Positions 28,100 to 36,998 of a stretch of DNA of 64,000 nucleotides are shown in pieces. Made by a program: the position numbers and the translations under genes. Numbering within the stretch: the stretch's first letter is position 1; every line of letters starts with the position of its first letter. The notes beneath the pieces are model-generated. The model had not been told where the DNA came from and did no database searches. It worked only from the letters and a program-made list of their open reading frames with translations. This DNA is from Arcobacter sp. CECT 8986. Lineage in GTDB: Bacteria > Campylobacterota > Campylobacteria > Campylobacterales > Arcobacteraceae. The stretch is taken from contig NZ_PDKG01000002.1 in assembly GCF_004116725.1 (NCBI RefSeq), positions 62,001-126,000 on the forward strand, given 5' to 3'.

Positions 28100-29929
28100 T
28101 TATTCCTTGATTTCTTTAAAATAATTAATTAGTACCTTAGCATCTTTTTCGTTTAATACAGCTTTTAACTCATCAATTGAGGCTGTTTTGATTTTTTCAA
28201 ATTCACCAAAGTATAAAAGAAGCTTTTTAACTTTTGCTTCACCAATCCCTTTAATTTGTAATAATGATATTTTAGTATCTTCTTTTCTTTTTTGTTTTTT
28301 ATGAAATGATATCGCAAACCTATGTGCTTCATCTCTTAATCTTTGTACAAATTGTAATCTTTTGTCACTAGGAAGTAAATCAACTCTTTGTATTTCATTG
28401 TCTTTTTCAAAATATACAATATCTTTTGCACTTCCTTTTGCTCTATGTGCTTTAAAGTCAAGTTTCTCTTTTGCAATAGCAATAATATCTAAGTTTACTC
28501 CAACAGAGTTTCTTATATCAATTGCAAGTTTTAATAAAGTCTCACCACCATCAATTACCCATACATCAGGAGCTGGATTTTTTTCAAAGCTATCAACTCT
28601 TCTCATTAGAGTCTCTCTCATTTGAGCATATTCATCTTTTGCTTCAAGATTATAATGTCGATAATCTTTTTTTACAAACTTCTCTTCCCATGTAATCATT
28701 CCACCAACTGTTGCTTGTCCCATCATATGTGAATTATCATAGCATTCAAATCTAGTTGGAGTATTTGAAAAATGAAATAACTCTTTTAACTCTTCGTAAA
28801 TATTTGAAGTGTTTACATTTTGAAGTCGTAAAAGTTCATTACAGTTATTTAATGCAACTTCAACAATTTTAGTTTTTTTACCTCTTTTGGGATAGATAAT
28901 AGGAATATTTTTTTCAAATCTATCTTTTAAAAACTCTTCTAAATCTTCTATTTCATCTAATTCATGTGCAACTACAATATCTTTTGGAAGTAGGGGAATT
29001 TCATTATCATAATAGTTTATTATTGCTCTTTTATATGCTTCATTCAAATCTACTTCAAGCTCTTTTTGATTTATTTTTAAATAATCATGATTACTTGAAG
29101 CTAATTTTCCCTCTCTAAAAAACATTCTAACTAAAACTGCTTTTTCTTTAGAAACTTTTATTGCAAAAAGGTCAATATTTTCATTTGTAGCAAGATCCAT
29201 ACCTGTGTGAATTTGAGATTTTTCAATTGTTTTGATTCTATCTCTAATTTTCATAGCCTCTTCAAATCTAAATTCATCTGAGTATTGCATCATCTTTTCA
29301 TTTAGTTTTTTTATTAATCTATTTTTATTATAAATGTACTCTAAGGCAGTTTCTACAATTTCACTATATTTTTCTTTTGAAATTTTTCCAACACAAGGTG
29401 CATAACATTTTTTTATTTGGTGAAATAAACAAGCTTCTTTGGAATTAATACATGATTTTTTTTGAACTAAAGGAACAATTTCATATATGCTATCTAGCAT
29501 ATCTCTTGCACCCGTTGAATATGGTCCAAAGTATTTAATATTTTTATCTTTTAGAACTTTTCTTGTTATTTCAAGTCTTGGAAAATCCTCTTTATAATCA
29601 ATAATAATATAAGGGTATGTTTTATCATCTCTTAATAAAATATTATATTTTGGTTTGAGTTGTTTTATTAGTGAGTTTTCAAGTATTAAAGCATCATGTT
29701 CACTTGGTACTACAATCCACTCTAAAGATTTAACTTCTGTAATCATCTTATATATTCTAGGACTTAGTTTATCTGCTGGTCCTAAAGTTGGAGTAAATTT
29801 GAAGTATGATTTTACTCTATTTTTTAATACTTTTGCTTTTCCTACATAAAGAAGGTGTCCATCTTTATCAAAATATTGATAGACTCCTGCATCTTTAGGT
29901 AGCTCTTTTAATTTCTCTTCTAGATTCAT
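28100..29929 (-). CDS. uvrC: UvrABC excinuclease subunit C
   Basis: 609 residues, the normal length. GIY-YIG nuclease domain at the N-terminus ([20 protein letters not shown]), a cysteine-bearing region ([16 protein letters not shown]), the UVR helix pair near 200-235, the RNase-H-like endonuclease domain ([20 protein letters not shown]) and a helix-hairpin-helix end ([16 protein letters not shown]). It makes both incisions in nucleotide excision repair. Leads a minus-strand group with alr and the Sel1 protein. Confidence 0.97.
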   Translation of the reverse strand: MNLEEKLKELPKDAGVYQYFDKDGHLLYVGKAKVLKNRVKSYFKFTPTLGPADKLSPRIYKMITEVKSLEWIVVPSEHDALILENSLIKQLKPKYNILLRDDKTYPYIIIDYKEDFPRLEITRKVLKDKNIKYFGPYSTGARDMLDSIYEIVPLVQKKSCINSKEACLFHQIKKCYAPCVGKISKEKYSEIVETALEYIYNKNRLIKKLNEKMMQYSDEFRFEEAMKIRDRIKTIEKSQIHTGMDLATNENIDLFAIKVSKEKAVLVRMFFREGKLASSNHDYLKINQKELEVDLNEAYKRAIINYYDNEIPLLPKDIVVAHELDEIEDLEEFLKDRFEKNIPIIYPKRGKKTKIVEVALNNCNELLRLQNVNTSNIYEELKELFHFSNTPTRFECYDNSHMMGQATVGGMITWEEKFVKKDYRHYNLEAKDEYAQMRETLMRRVDSFEKNPAPDVWVIDGGETLLKLAIDIRNSVGVNLDIIAIAKEKLDFKAHRAKGSAKDIVYFEKDNEIQRVDLLPSDKRLQFVQRLRDEAHRFAISFHKKQKRKEDTKISLLQIKGIGEAKVKKLLLYFGEFEKIKTASIDELKAVLNEKDAKVLINYFKEIKE

Positions 29930-29935
29930 ATAGTT

Positions 29936-30403
29936 TTATTGGTTGTTGTTGATATTTTGTTTTTGTTTCATTACTTCAAGTGCTTCTTCTAGCATTTGTT
30001 TTAATTCAGCTTGGTGAGCTTGCACTTTTTTTATACCTATTTGATTACTTTCATATGATATTTTAGGAAGCTCTTTAATTACTTTTTTACCTGTTTGTGA
30101 TTCGTAAAATTTTCTAATCTCTTTTAATTCATCAACTGTAAATCTACTTGTATAAAGATTAATAACATCATCTTTAATTGAATCAAAATTGATATATTTT
30201 GCAAAAAACTCTCTTAATACATTTTCAAATGGTCTAAGTTGTGGTTTTATTTGTAATTGAACTCTTAATAATTGGTCAACTATTTTGTCGTAGTTATTGT
30301 TTGCATTTATTGATGTAACTATTTTTTCTGCTTCATCATATGCTTCATTTGCATATAACGATACTGCTAAAAAAATAGGTAAAACTATTTTTCTTAATTT
30401 CAT
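29936..30403 (-). CDS. Exported DUF2059-family protein
   Basis: 155 residues with a signal peptide (MKLRKIVLPIFLAVSLYANE). The region YTSRFTVDELKEIRKFYESQ followed by GKKVIKELPKI matches the DUF2059 pattern of small periplasmic helical proteins of unknown function. It ends in a Gln/Asn-rich tail. Lies eight bases from the next minus-strand exported protein and six bases before uvrC, so it may be cotranscribed with both. Confidence 0.85.
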   Translation of the reverse strand: MKLRKIVLPIFLAVSLYANEAYDEAEKIVTSINANNNYDKIVDQLLRVQLQIKPQLRPFENVLREFFAKYINFDSIKDDVINLYTSRFTVDELKEIRKFYESQTGKKVIKELPKISYESNQIGIKKVQAHQAELKQMLEEALEVMKQKQNINNNQ

Positions 30404-30411
30404 ATTTTTCC

Positions 30412-31308
30412 TTAGTGATAATTTATGTAGTATGGTTTTACCATGATTTTTTGATTTCCAACAGGTTCAATACCCATTATTTGTTTAGGTGTCATTATAG
30501 GCTTTTTATCATTATTATAAAATATTTTAAATCCACCTTCTGCTTTATTTGTTTGACTAATTGCATATAATCCATTATATATTTTTATTTTAACTTGTCC
30601 TGTTCCATGCCCATCTATATTATAAATCAGTTCTATGTTATCATGTAATTTTACTTCATTTTTATTTCTTAACATTCTTTTATGAAACATATGAACTATT
30701 AATTTTTTTCTTTGAACAATATTATTAGCAATTAAATAATCACTAATTAAATCTTGTGCTTCATTTAATTGCCATGAAAAAATATGTCCAATATATTTGC
30801 CTGGAGGATATTTTCTATGTTTTGGGATTTTAAACTCAGGGTCAATTGCCAAATGAACATTTTCATATTTTAAATATTTTAGTACAGGTTTTATAGCTTC
30901 TGCTGGTGTTAGTGTCCCTAATTGTAAATCAATAAAAACTAAAAAGTTCTCTTTTTGTGCTCTTTTTATATATTTCATCAAGACTTTATCACTCATTTTA
31001 AGTAGATAATCTTTTTTTCTACCTGGATCTTTTGTTGCAAGTGAGTAAATAATATGAAAAGCTAATTTTACATCCATTTTATGGTTTAACTCTTTTTCAA
31101 AGTAAGCTTGCTTTTTTTTCATTTTTTTTACAAGTTCATCTATGTTGTTCTCACCTAAAACTCCTAAAGATGCAGCATGAGGTCTTCCATAATAGCCTAT
31201 TAGAACTTCACCTTTTTCTTCATCTTGAATAGTTGGTTTTGAGATATTTGCAAATAGTGCTTGTGTGATAAAAATAGTTGATAAAAATATTTTAAAAGTC
31301 TTAATCAT
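30412..31308 (-). CDS. Exported protein of unknown function, possible TIM-barrel fold
   Basis: 298 residues with signal peptide (MIKTFKIFLSTIFITQALFA). After LIGYYGRPHAASLGVLGE come strand-like segments followed by helices (VKLAFHIIYSLAT, FLVFIDLQLGTLTPAEAI, VHLAIDPEFKIP, KLIVHMFHKRM) spaced as in a TIM barrel, with acidic residues at strand ends. This suggests a periplasmic hydrolase-like protein, but I recognise no named family. It starts the minus-strand run that continues with the DUF2059 protein. Divergent from the SRAP gene. Confidence 0.75.
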   Translation of the reverse strand: MIKTFKIFLSTIFITQALFANISKPTIQDEEKGEVLIGYYGRPHAASLGVLGENNIDELVKKMKKKQAYFEKELNHKMDVKLAFHIIYSLATKDPGRKKDYLLKMSDKVLMKYIKRAQKENFLVFIDLQLGTLTPAEAIKPVLKYLKYENVHLAIDPEFKIPKHRKYPPGKYIGHIFSWQLNEAQDLISDYLIANNIVQRKKLIVHMFHKRMLRNKNEVKLHDNIELIYNIDGHGTGQVKIKIYNGLYAISQTNKAEGGFKIFYNNDKKPIMTPKQIMGIEPVGNQKIMVKPYYINYH

Positions 31309-31387
31309 TCTCTCTTACTTATTATAAAAAGTTATTTTTATGAAAGTATAATATATTATTTTAAAACAAAATTTAAAAAGAGATATA

Positions 31388-32074
31388 ATGCCAGGAAGAT
31401 TAGCTATTTATGATGATATAAGTTTCAAAAACGACACAAAAGAGTTGATAAAAGTTGATTTAGTTAAACAACTAAATAAAAATTATAACGTTGCTCCAAC
31501 TATACCAATACCAGTTTTATTAAATGAAGGTACTTATCTTTATTCGCATTTTGGGTTTTTACCTTCTTGGGCAAAAGAGAAAAGTTCAATGAATATAAAT
31601 GCAAGAAGTGAATCAATATTTGAAAAACAGACTTTTAAAGATGCTTTCAAATTTAGAAGATGTATTATTCCAATAAATGGTTTTTTTGAGTGGGAAAAAA
31701 CTGATAAAGAGAAAACTCCATATTTTGTATCGCCTATTAAAAGTGATTATTTAGCATTAGCTGGTATTTGGGATGAATGGTTTGATAAAACATTAAATCA
31801 AAAGATTGTTACTGTTGCTTTAATTACTTGTGATGCAAATAGTAAATTATCACAAATCCATCCACGTATGCCTATTGTTTTAAATAAAGAAGATTTTTCT
31901 ACATGGCTTTACTCTTCAAATTTACAAGAAGTAAATAAGTTATTTAAAATTTGTGATGATAGTTTTATAAAATTGCATAAGGTAACAAAAGAGGTAAATA
32001 AAGTTTTATATAATAATGAAGATGCAATAAAAGAGGTTAAACCTATAAATAAAGGTCAACTCTCTTTATTTTAA
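31388..32074 (+). CDS. SRAP (YedK/HMCES-like) protein with Pro2 in place of Cys2
   Basis: 228 residues. SRAP proteins protect abasic sites in single-stranded DNA by a covalent bond through the N-terminal cysteine exposed after Met removal. The fold is plain: NVAPT (34-38), GFLPSWAKE, the NINARSES asparagine (Asn71), GFFEW (Glu101) and HPRMPIVL (His158). Canonical SRAPs start MCGR; this starts MPGR. No alternative in-frame ATG could restore a cysteine. Met before Pro is normally removed, leaving an N-terminal proline, the nucleophile used by Fpg/Nei glycosylases. A changed chemistry is inference. It converges on a diguanylate cyclase gene. Confidence 0.9.
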   Translation: MPGRLAIYDDISFKNDTKELIKVDLVKQLNKNYNVAPTIPIPVLLNEGTYLYSHFGFLPSWAKEKSSMNINARSESIFEKQTFKDAFKFRRCIIPINGFFEWEKTDKEKTPYFVSPIKSDYLALAGIWDEWFDKTLNQKIVTVALITCDANSKLSQIHPRMPIVLNKEDFSTWLYSSNLQEVNKLFKICDDSFIKLHKVTKEVNKVLYNNEDAIKEVKPINKGQLSLF

Positions 32075-32076
32075 TT

Positions 32077-33366
32077 TTATGTACAAATGACTACATTTCT
32101 TCCATTCTCTTTTGCCATATAAAGAGCTGAGTCAGCTCTATTTAACATACTTTGAAAACTGTCATTCTCTTTTAAGCATGCAACTCCTGCGCTTACTGTT
32201 ACTTTTATTATTGCTTTATTATATGTGATATTTGTTTTTTGAACTGCATCTCTTATTTTCTCTGCAAATTTCAATGCCCCATCTGTATTTGTATTATTTA
32301 ACACAACTGAAAACTCTTCTCCTCCAGTTCTTGCTAGAATATCTGAATTTCTTGTATGTGTATTTAAAATACTTGCTATTCTTTTTAGTGCAACATCACC
32401 TGCATGATGTCCATATCTATCATTTATATTTTTAAAAAAGTCAACATCAAAACAAACTATACAGAAACTACTTTTTTCTCTTTTTGCTAGTGCAAAAGCT
32501 TTTTCTCCAACTTCAAAGAAATATCTTCTATTTGGTATTTTTGTTAAATAGTCAGTCACTGCTGTTTTACTTAGTTTTTTATTTAAATCTCTTAGTTCTT
32601 TTGTTCTTCTTTTTACTTTTCTTTCAAGTGTTGAGTTTAATATTCTTATATCTTTATTCTTTTTATATATTGAGTTAATTGTAAAAACAATAAGTGTGAT
32701 AAATGATAAAGCAGTAAAAATGATAATAAAATAGATATTATCTGTTTTTGAATCAATAAGTTCAATACTTCTTTCATATGTATTAGTAGGAAGAGTTACT
32801 CGTAAACCTCCAATAACATCATTGACTTTAAGTCCTTGATTTACATGGCATTGTAAACATGCTTTTTCAACTCTTAGTTTTCCCATAAAGTTATATTTAT
32901 CTTTTGTAAATTTTGTATAAAAATTTTCATCTTTATGATTAATCAAATAAGTTAATGCTTCTTTTTCAAACTTATCAGGGGCATTATGTGGGTTAATTGG
33001 AGTTAAACTGGTAATCTTAAAATAATATTTTTCTTTTTTGTTTGATATTTCAGAAACTAGTCTTGTCATCCAAGCTGGATTTACTCTAATTAATAGTTCA
33101 TTGTTTTTTGTATATTCTACATTATTTGCTAAATATGGATTTGGCTTTAATGTACCGTTGTCTTTTATATATACTCCACCATGTAAAGCTGCCCAAGAAC
33201 GGACATTTATCATATTAGAGTATAGTGTTCTAGCCTCTTTTAGTAGTATTCTTTCATGCAGTTTTATATACTCATTTTTTGAATCTTGAGTATATTTTAA
33301 AATAGCTAGAGAAAATACCACAATTATGGCAATAATAAAAGTTATAATTAATCTTTTTTTCTTCAT
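32077..33366 (-). CDS. Membrane diguanylate cyclase with Tll0287-like haem-motif sensor domain
   Basis: 429 residues. Membrane helix at 7-23, a periplasmic Tll0287/DUF3365-like domain (RSWAALHGGVYI, NPAWMTRLVSE) with a c-type haem motif CLQCH (170-174), a second helix (~211-231), a coiled coil, then GGDEF (residues ~265-428): LTKIPNRRYFF, FDVDFFKNINDRYGHHAGD, RTGGEEF (346-352). The inhibitory site RNSD (339-342) lies five residues before GGEEF, so both catalysis and product inhibition should work. Probably makes c-di-GMP in response to redox or a haem ligand. Ends two bases from the SRAP gene. Confidence 0.92.
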   Translation of the reverse strand: MKKKRLIITFIIAIIVVFSLAILKYTQDSKNEYIKLHERILLKEARTLYSNMINVRSWAALHGGVYIKDNGTLKPNPYLANNVEYTKNNELLIRVNPAWMTRLVSEISNKKEKYYFKITSLTPINPHNAPDKFEKEALTYLINHKDENFYTKFTKDKYNFMGKLRVEKACLQCHVNQGLKVNDVIGGLRVTLPTNTYERSIELIDSKTDNIYFIIIFTALSFITLIVFTINSIYKKNKDIRILNSTLERKVKRRTKELRDLNKKLSKTAVTDYLTKIPNRRYFFEVGEKAFALAKREKSSFCIVCFDVDFFKNINDRYGHHAGDVALKRIASILNTHTRNSDILARTGGEEFSVVLNNTNTDGALKFAEKIRDAVQKTNITYNKAIIKVTVSAGVACLKENDSFQSMLNRADSALYMAKENGRNVVICT

Positions 33367-33445
33367 AATTTTTGCCTTATTATGAAGAATTATACCAAAA
33401 TAATTAAAAACTGTAATAAAAATGTCACTAAATTTTACAAGAAAG

Positions 33446-34207
33446 TTATAAATTATTTCTAAACCATAAAAAACATAGAAGTTTATATACTTTTTTATAG
33501 CTTAGTAATTTTTGATACTTACTTTGAGTATTTTTGTTAAAATAGTATTTTAATAGTAATCTCTCTTTTTTTTTGGATAAGTTATATTCTACACATATTG
33601 TTGCCAAATCAAAAAAGATATCATTAACTCCTGCATACTCCCAATCTATGATTTTTATTCTATTTTTTTTAGAAAATATGATATTTTTTGTATTTAAATC
33701 ATGATGACATAGTGCAAGCTCTTTTTTTAAAGTTGATAGTTTTAATAGCTCTTTTCTTAATTTTTTTAAAGCTTTTTTACTCTTTTCATCTTTTAGCTTA
33801 TTTGAGTAATAATCTAAATCTTTGTAAAAATCATATACTTTTGAGTTCATATTTAAGTTGTGAATCTTTTTAATACTTTTTATTAAAGCTTTTAAATCTT
33901 TTTTTGAAAGAGTATCTTTGTGTTTACCTTTTATATATTTGCTAATTAAAAAACCATTTTTTATATCAAAAAAATATGCCTTTGGACTAATGTTTTTTAA
34001 AAAAGCTTTTTTTTGAACTTGATATTCAAACTCTCTACTAATATTTACACTTTTATTTGATTTAAAAACTCTTAAGATATAAGATTTATTTTTTGTAGTG
34101 ATTTTATAGTTTGTATTACATAAACCTTGAATTTTTAACTTTTTAATTTTTAAAATATCTTTATTTTCAAAAAAAGAAATAGTTTTGATTTTTGATTTAT
34201 TTAGCAA
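33446..34207 (-). CDS. Choline/thiamine kinase-type phosphotransferase
   Basis: About 253 residues from TTG 34207, chosen because AAGGAG lies eight bases upstream within the end of the PnuC gene; a longer frame to 34249 would overlap by 53 bases and leave that site unused. The aminoglycoside-phosphotransferase fold shows TNYKITTKNKSYILRVFKS (nucleotide lysine), catalytic CHHDLNTKNIIF and metal-binding IDWEYAG. Family substrates include choline and thiamine. Overlap with a PnuC-type transporter suggests phosphorylation of the imported vitamin, perhaps thiamine. Very Lys-rich, with an A9 tract in codons near 33566-33574. Confidence 0.8.
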   Translation of the reverse strand: MLNKSKIKTISFFENKDILKIKKLKIQGLCNTNYKITTKNKSYILRVFKSNKSVNISREFEYQVQKKAFLKNISPKAYFFDIKNGFLISKYIKGKHKDTLSKKDLKALIKSIKKIHNLNMNSKVYDFYKDLDYYSNKLKDEKSKKALKKLRKELLKLSTLKKELALCHHDLNTKNIIFSKKNRIKIIDWEYAGVNDIFFDLATICVEYNLSKKKERLLLKYYFNKNTQSKYQKLLSYKKVYKLLCFLWFRNNL

Positions 34208-34751
34208 CTTGATACTCCTTTTTCCATTCAAAGTATGCAATAAAAGCAAGTATTGTATATATAAAAAATAGTATTGCTGTTAAATAAAAGTGCTTAGCAA
34301 TATAAATATATATAGAAACAGAATCTATAACTATCCAATAAATCCAATTTTCTATTACTTTTTTTGCCAATAAATATGTTGAATAAATAGCAAAAACAGT
34401 TGTAAATGTATCAATATATGCATAATCAGCAGTTGTATAATTTTTCATAAAAAAACCAAGAACTAAAGATAAAAGTGTAAGTAAAACTATATCTTTTAAA
34501 TTTTTAGAAAAAGTAAATGATGATATTTTTAACTCTTTTTGTTTATCAATTATATTTGTATATTTCCATGAGTACCAACCATATATAGCCATAATTAAAT
34601 AGTAAAAATTCAAAAAAGAGTCCATAAGTAGTGATGCATCAAAAAATAGTATTGTATATATAAATGTACTTATAAAAGCAGCAGGCCAACACCATAAATT
34701 CTGTTTTATTGCAAGAACTAAATATATTATTGATAGAAGCATTGCACACAC
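34197..34751 (-). CDS. PnuC-family vitamin transporter
   Basis: 184 residues from GTG 34751, the first conventional start, with six or seven membrane helices. AIKQNLWCWPAAFISTFIYT is the PnuC signature. PnuC proteins carry nicotinamide riboside, and PnuT variants thiamine, by facilitated diffusion with trapping by a kinase. In-frame sequence upstream (ILNSAIQTLLQTSIYEV) resembles the missing PnuC N-terminus, and AAGGA stands before an ATA (34805-34803) or ATT (34808-34806), so the true start may be non-standard. Eleven-base overlap with the kinase gene. I found no TPP riboswitch in the leader. Confidence 0.88.
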   Translation of the reverse strand: MCAMLLSIIYLVLAIKQNLWCWPAAFISTFIYTILFFDASLLMDSFLNFYYLIMAIYGWYSWKYTNIIDKQKELKISSFTFSKNLKDIVLLTLLSLVLGFFMKNYTTADYAYIDTFTTVFAIYSTYLLAKKVIENWIYWIVIDSVSIYIYIAKHFYLTAILFFIYTILAFIAYFEWKKEYQVAK

Positions 34752-34925
34752 TTCATATATAGATGTTTGTAGTAAAGTTTGTATTGCACTATTTAAAATT
34801 TCTATAATTTATCCTTTTTATAAAGTGGAAATATATCCAAACCTAGATAAAATTATATAGTGCGTAAGTATCATCTAACTTACTATAAGGTACATTACGA
34901 TTTTAAAATATATTATAGGAATAAA

Positions 34926-35204
34926 ATGAGTTTAATTAAACAAACAGTTTGTATTGCAAAACAAGGTAAACAAAATGAATTAAAAAAAGTTTTGTTTTCT
35001 CATCTTTTAAGTGTTAAGAAAGTGGATGGGTGTATAAATTATGAAGTTTATGAAGCTGATGAAGATGATACTGAATTATTAGTTTATCAAGAGTGGAAAG
35101 ATGAAGAGTACTACTCAAACTATAAAAACAGTGAAATATACATAAACTTAAAAGCACGAAAAAAAGAGTTATTAAAAAGGGAAGAAGAACTTCCTAATTT
35201 TTAA
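34926..35204 (+). CDS. Antibiotic-biosynthesis-monooxygenase (ABM) domain protein
   Basis: 92 residues from ATG 34926, preceded by AGGAATAA; a GTG at 34860 in frame lacks a ribosome site. IKQTVCIAKQGKQNELKKVL, VDGCINYEVYEADED and LLVYQEWKDEEYYSNY match the dimeric alpha/beta-barrel ABM fold (YgiN-like quinol monooxygenases and relatives). Substrate unknown. Followed after ten bases by the repeat protein gene, probably one transcript. Confidence 0.85.
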   Translation: MSLIKQTVCIAKQGKQNELKKVLFSHLLSVKKVDGCINYEVYEADEDDTELLVYQEWKDEEYYSNYKNSEIYINLKARKKELLKREEELPNF

Positions 35205-35214
35205 AAGGAATGAT

Positions 35215-35844
35215 TTGATTGATAAAAAACAAATACAAGAAGAGATAAGACAGCAATATAGCAATCATAAAGACTTTGAAGAGATATTAAAAGATTTTTC
35301 TTATGATATCAATCTATCAAAGTGGGCTTATTTATTCGCTACTCAAAAGTTTGAAACTAACCATGAACTATCAAGAAAAGTTTTTCATTATGCTTTAGCA
35401 TCATCAAAAGATTTTAGAGATTATTTAGATTTTGCATTTTATATAAGTAAAGAAGATGGTTTGTGTGATAATACATTAGCAAAAGAGGCTTATAAATTAG
35501 CTATTACAAAAGCAACACTTTTAAGAGATATTAGATATGTTGCAGATATTTTATCTACAAAAGATAATTCATTTAGAGATGAAAATATGGCAAAAAGCGT
35601 TTATAAAGATGCTATTGCTCAATCTAAAACAGCATATGATTTTGTAGCAATTGCTGAGTCATTATGTGATAAAAATATGTTAAATGATAAAGATTTTGCA
35701 AAAGAAGTATATGAACTTGCTATTAAAGCTTGTGAAAATAGTGATGAACTAGAAGCCGTTGCTGAATCTGTTGCTCAAGAAGATAATTTATTTGATGAAA
35801 AATGGGCTGCAAAAATTTTCTCGATGAGTACACTTTCTAAATAG
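35215..35844 (+). CDS. Alpha-helical repeat protein of unknown function
   Basis: 209 residues from TTG 35215, with AAAGGAA upstream; the ATG at 35210 is stopped at once. No signal peptide. From residue ~45 to the end it has about four degenerate units of ~36-40 residues with the pattern AKxxYxxAI...D...A..L...DN.F.DE, e.g. AKEAYKLAITKATLLRDIRY, AKSVYKDAIAQSKTAYDFVA and AKEVYELAIKACENSDELEA. It is a helical solenoid-type scaffold but not a standard TPR or Sel1. Acidic overall. Converges with the SprT-like gene three bases away. Confidence 0.75.
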   Translation: MIDKKQIQEEIRQQYSNHKDFEEILKDFSYDINLSKWAYLFATQKFETNHELSRKVFHYALASSKDFRDYLDFAFYISKEDGLCDNTLAKEAYKLAITKATLLRDIRYVADILSTKDNSFRDENMAKSVYKDAIAQSKTAYDFVAIAESLCDKNMLNDKDFAKEVYELAIKACENSDELEAVAESVAQEDNLFDEKWAAKIFSMSTLSK

Positions 35845-35847
35845 ATA

Positions 35848-36345
35848 TTAAAATAGATTTGTTTTTTCAATGATTATATCATTGTCTTTTACAAATCTAT
35901 TACAACTTTTTCCTTCTAAATTTTTACAAATATTTTGCCATTTTTTTGAATGACTTCCATTCTCTTTTGAAAAATCACCCAAATAAAACATAATTGCATG
36001 GGCATATTCATGTGGTAAAACAGAATCAATCATATAATTACTATTCTCTTTAAATCTATTTTTATTAAGATAAATAGCTATATCTTTATTTTTAGAGTAT
36101 ACAGTCATACCAAATTGATTGTTTTTTAATTTATTTGAGATGATTATTTTAAAATTGTGATTTATTTGATATTTATAAAAAGCTAGATTTTTAAGAGTGA
36201 TTGTTTTATTTTTGATTTTTGTTTTAATATCATTTGATAAAGGGTTATGTTTAAACTCATAACTACTATACCAAATGTAGATTAAGAAAAGTAGACAAAA
36301 AGTAGTGATAAATAGAAAAATATTTATCAATCTTTTTGTTTGCAT
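35848..36345 (-). CDS. Membrane-anchored SprT-like zinc metallopeptidase
   Basis: 165 residues. One N-terminal membrane helix (LINIFLFITTFCLLFLIYIW), then a small domain with HEYAH (111-115), the HExxH zinc motif, and a later SHSKKWQNIC segment corresponding to the GHGxxW-type third-histidine region of SprT-like proteins. The membrane anchor means the domain may be periplasmic, unlike DNA-protein crosslink proteases. Seven bases separate it from the upstream membrane J-protein gene, so they are likely cotranscribed. Confidence 0.75.
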   Translation of the reverse strand: MQTKRLINIFLFITTFCLLFLIYIWYSSYEFKHNPLSNDIKTKIKNKTITLKNLAFYKYQINHNFKIIISNKLKNNQFGMTVYSKNKDIAIYLNKNRFKENSNYMIDSVLPHEYAHAIMFYLGDFSKENGSHSKKWQNICKNLEGKSCNRFVKDNDIIIEKTNLF

Positions 36346-36352
36346 ATATTAG

Positions 36353-36826
36353 TTACCCAACAAACTGAATAAGTACTTCTTTGTAGTGATTTAATTGTTG
36401 CATCATTGTATCATCACTACCATTTATATCTGGGTGGTATTTCTTTGCAAGTTCTTTATATCTTTTTTTCACTTCTTCTTTTGTTGGATTATGTGTAAAT
36501 CCAAAAAACTCTTTTGCTTTTTCAACTTCACCTAAACCTGGTTTTTGAGCAAATTGTTCATTGAAACTATTAAAATCAAAATCATTAAAATTGAAATTTT
36601 GGTGTTGGTTTTGATTTGCACCAAAATCATTTTGAGTATATGTAAATTTAAATCCATTAGACATACTTCTTAACTTTTTATATATGAAAAAATATATCAA
36701 TACAAATATAACGGCAATAACTAATAAAAATGTAGTAAAATTTGTAAATATTAAATATAAAATAAATAGTAAAATTGCAGTTCGTAAAACTTTATTAAAC
36801 ATATAAATCAATGTACCATTATTCAT
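36353..36826 (-). CDS. Membrane-anchored J-domain protein
   Basis: 157 residues. Two hydrophobic segments near the N-terminus (AILLFILYLIFTNFTTFLLV region), a linker rich in Asn/Phe/Gln (NQHQNFNFNDFDFNSFNE) and a C-terminal J domain with YKELAKKYHPDINGSDD holding the HPD tripeptide. J domains stimulate DnaK ATPase, so it probably recruits DnaK to the membrane. A second ATG at 36802 could be the start; neither has a strong ribosome site. Confidence 0.82.
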   Translation of the reverse strand: MNNGTLIYMFNKVLRTAILLFILYLIFTNFTTFLLVIAVIFVLIYFFIYKKLRSMSNGFKFTYTQNDFGANQNQHQNFNFNDFDFNSFNEQFAQKPGLGEVEKAKEFFGFTHNPTKEEVKKRYKELAKKYHPDINGSDDTMMQQLNHYKEVLIQFVG

Positions 36827-36998
36827 GACTTTTAAAATACCTTTAATTTAAGATTATTTAATTATACAAAAAGAATACTACAACAAGATAAAAAAGTAAT
36901 AGTAAATATAAAAATATATTAAAAAAAATCCAATAGAAATTTTTGTTACATAATTACTCATAAAAAAATTATAAATTTAGAATTTTTATAAAGAAATT

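Noticed and set aside
34752-34925. TPP riboswitch ahead of the PnuC/kinase genes
   Set aside because: I looked for the conserved CTGAGA and ACCTGATCTGGGTAATGCC-like core on the minus strand and found neither.
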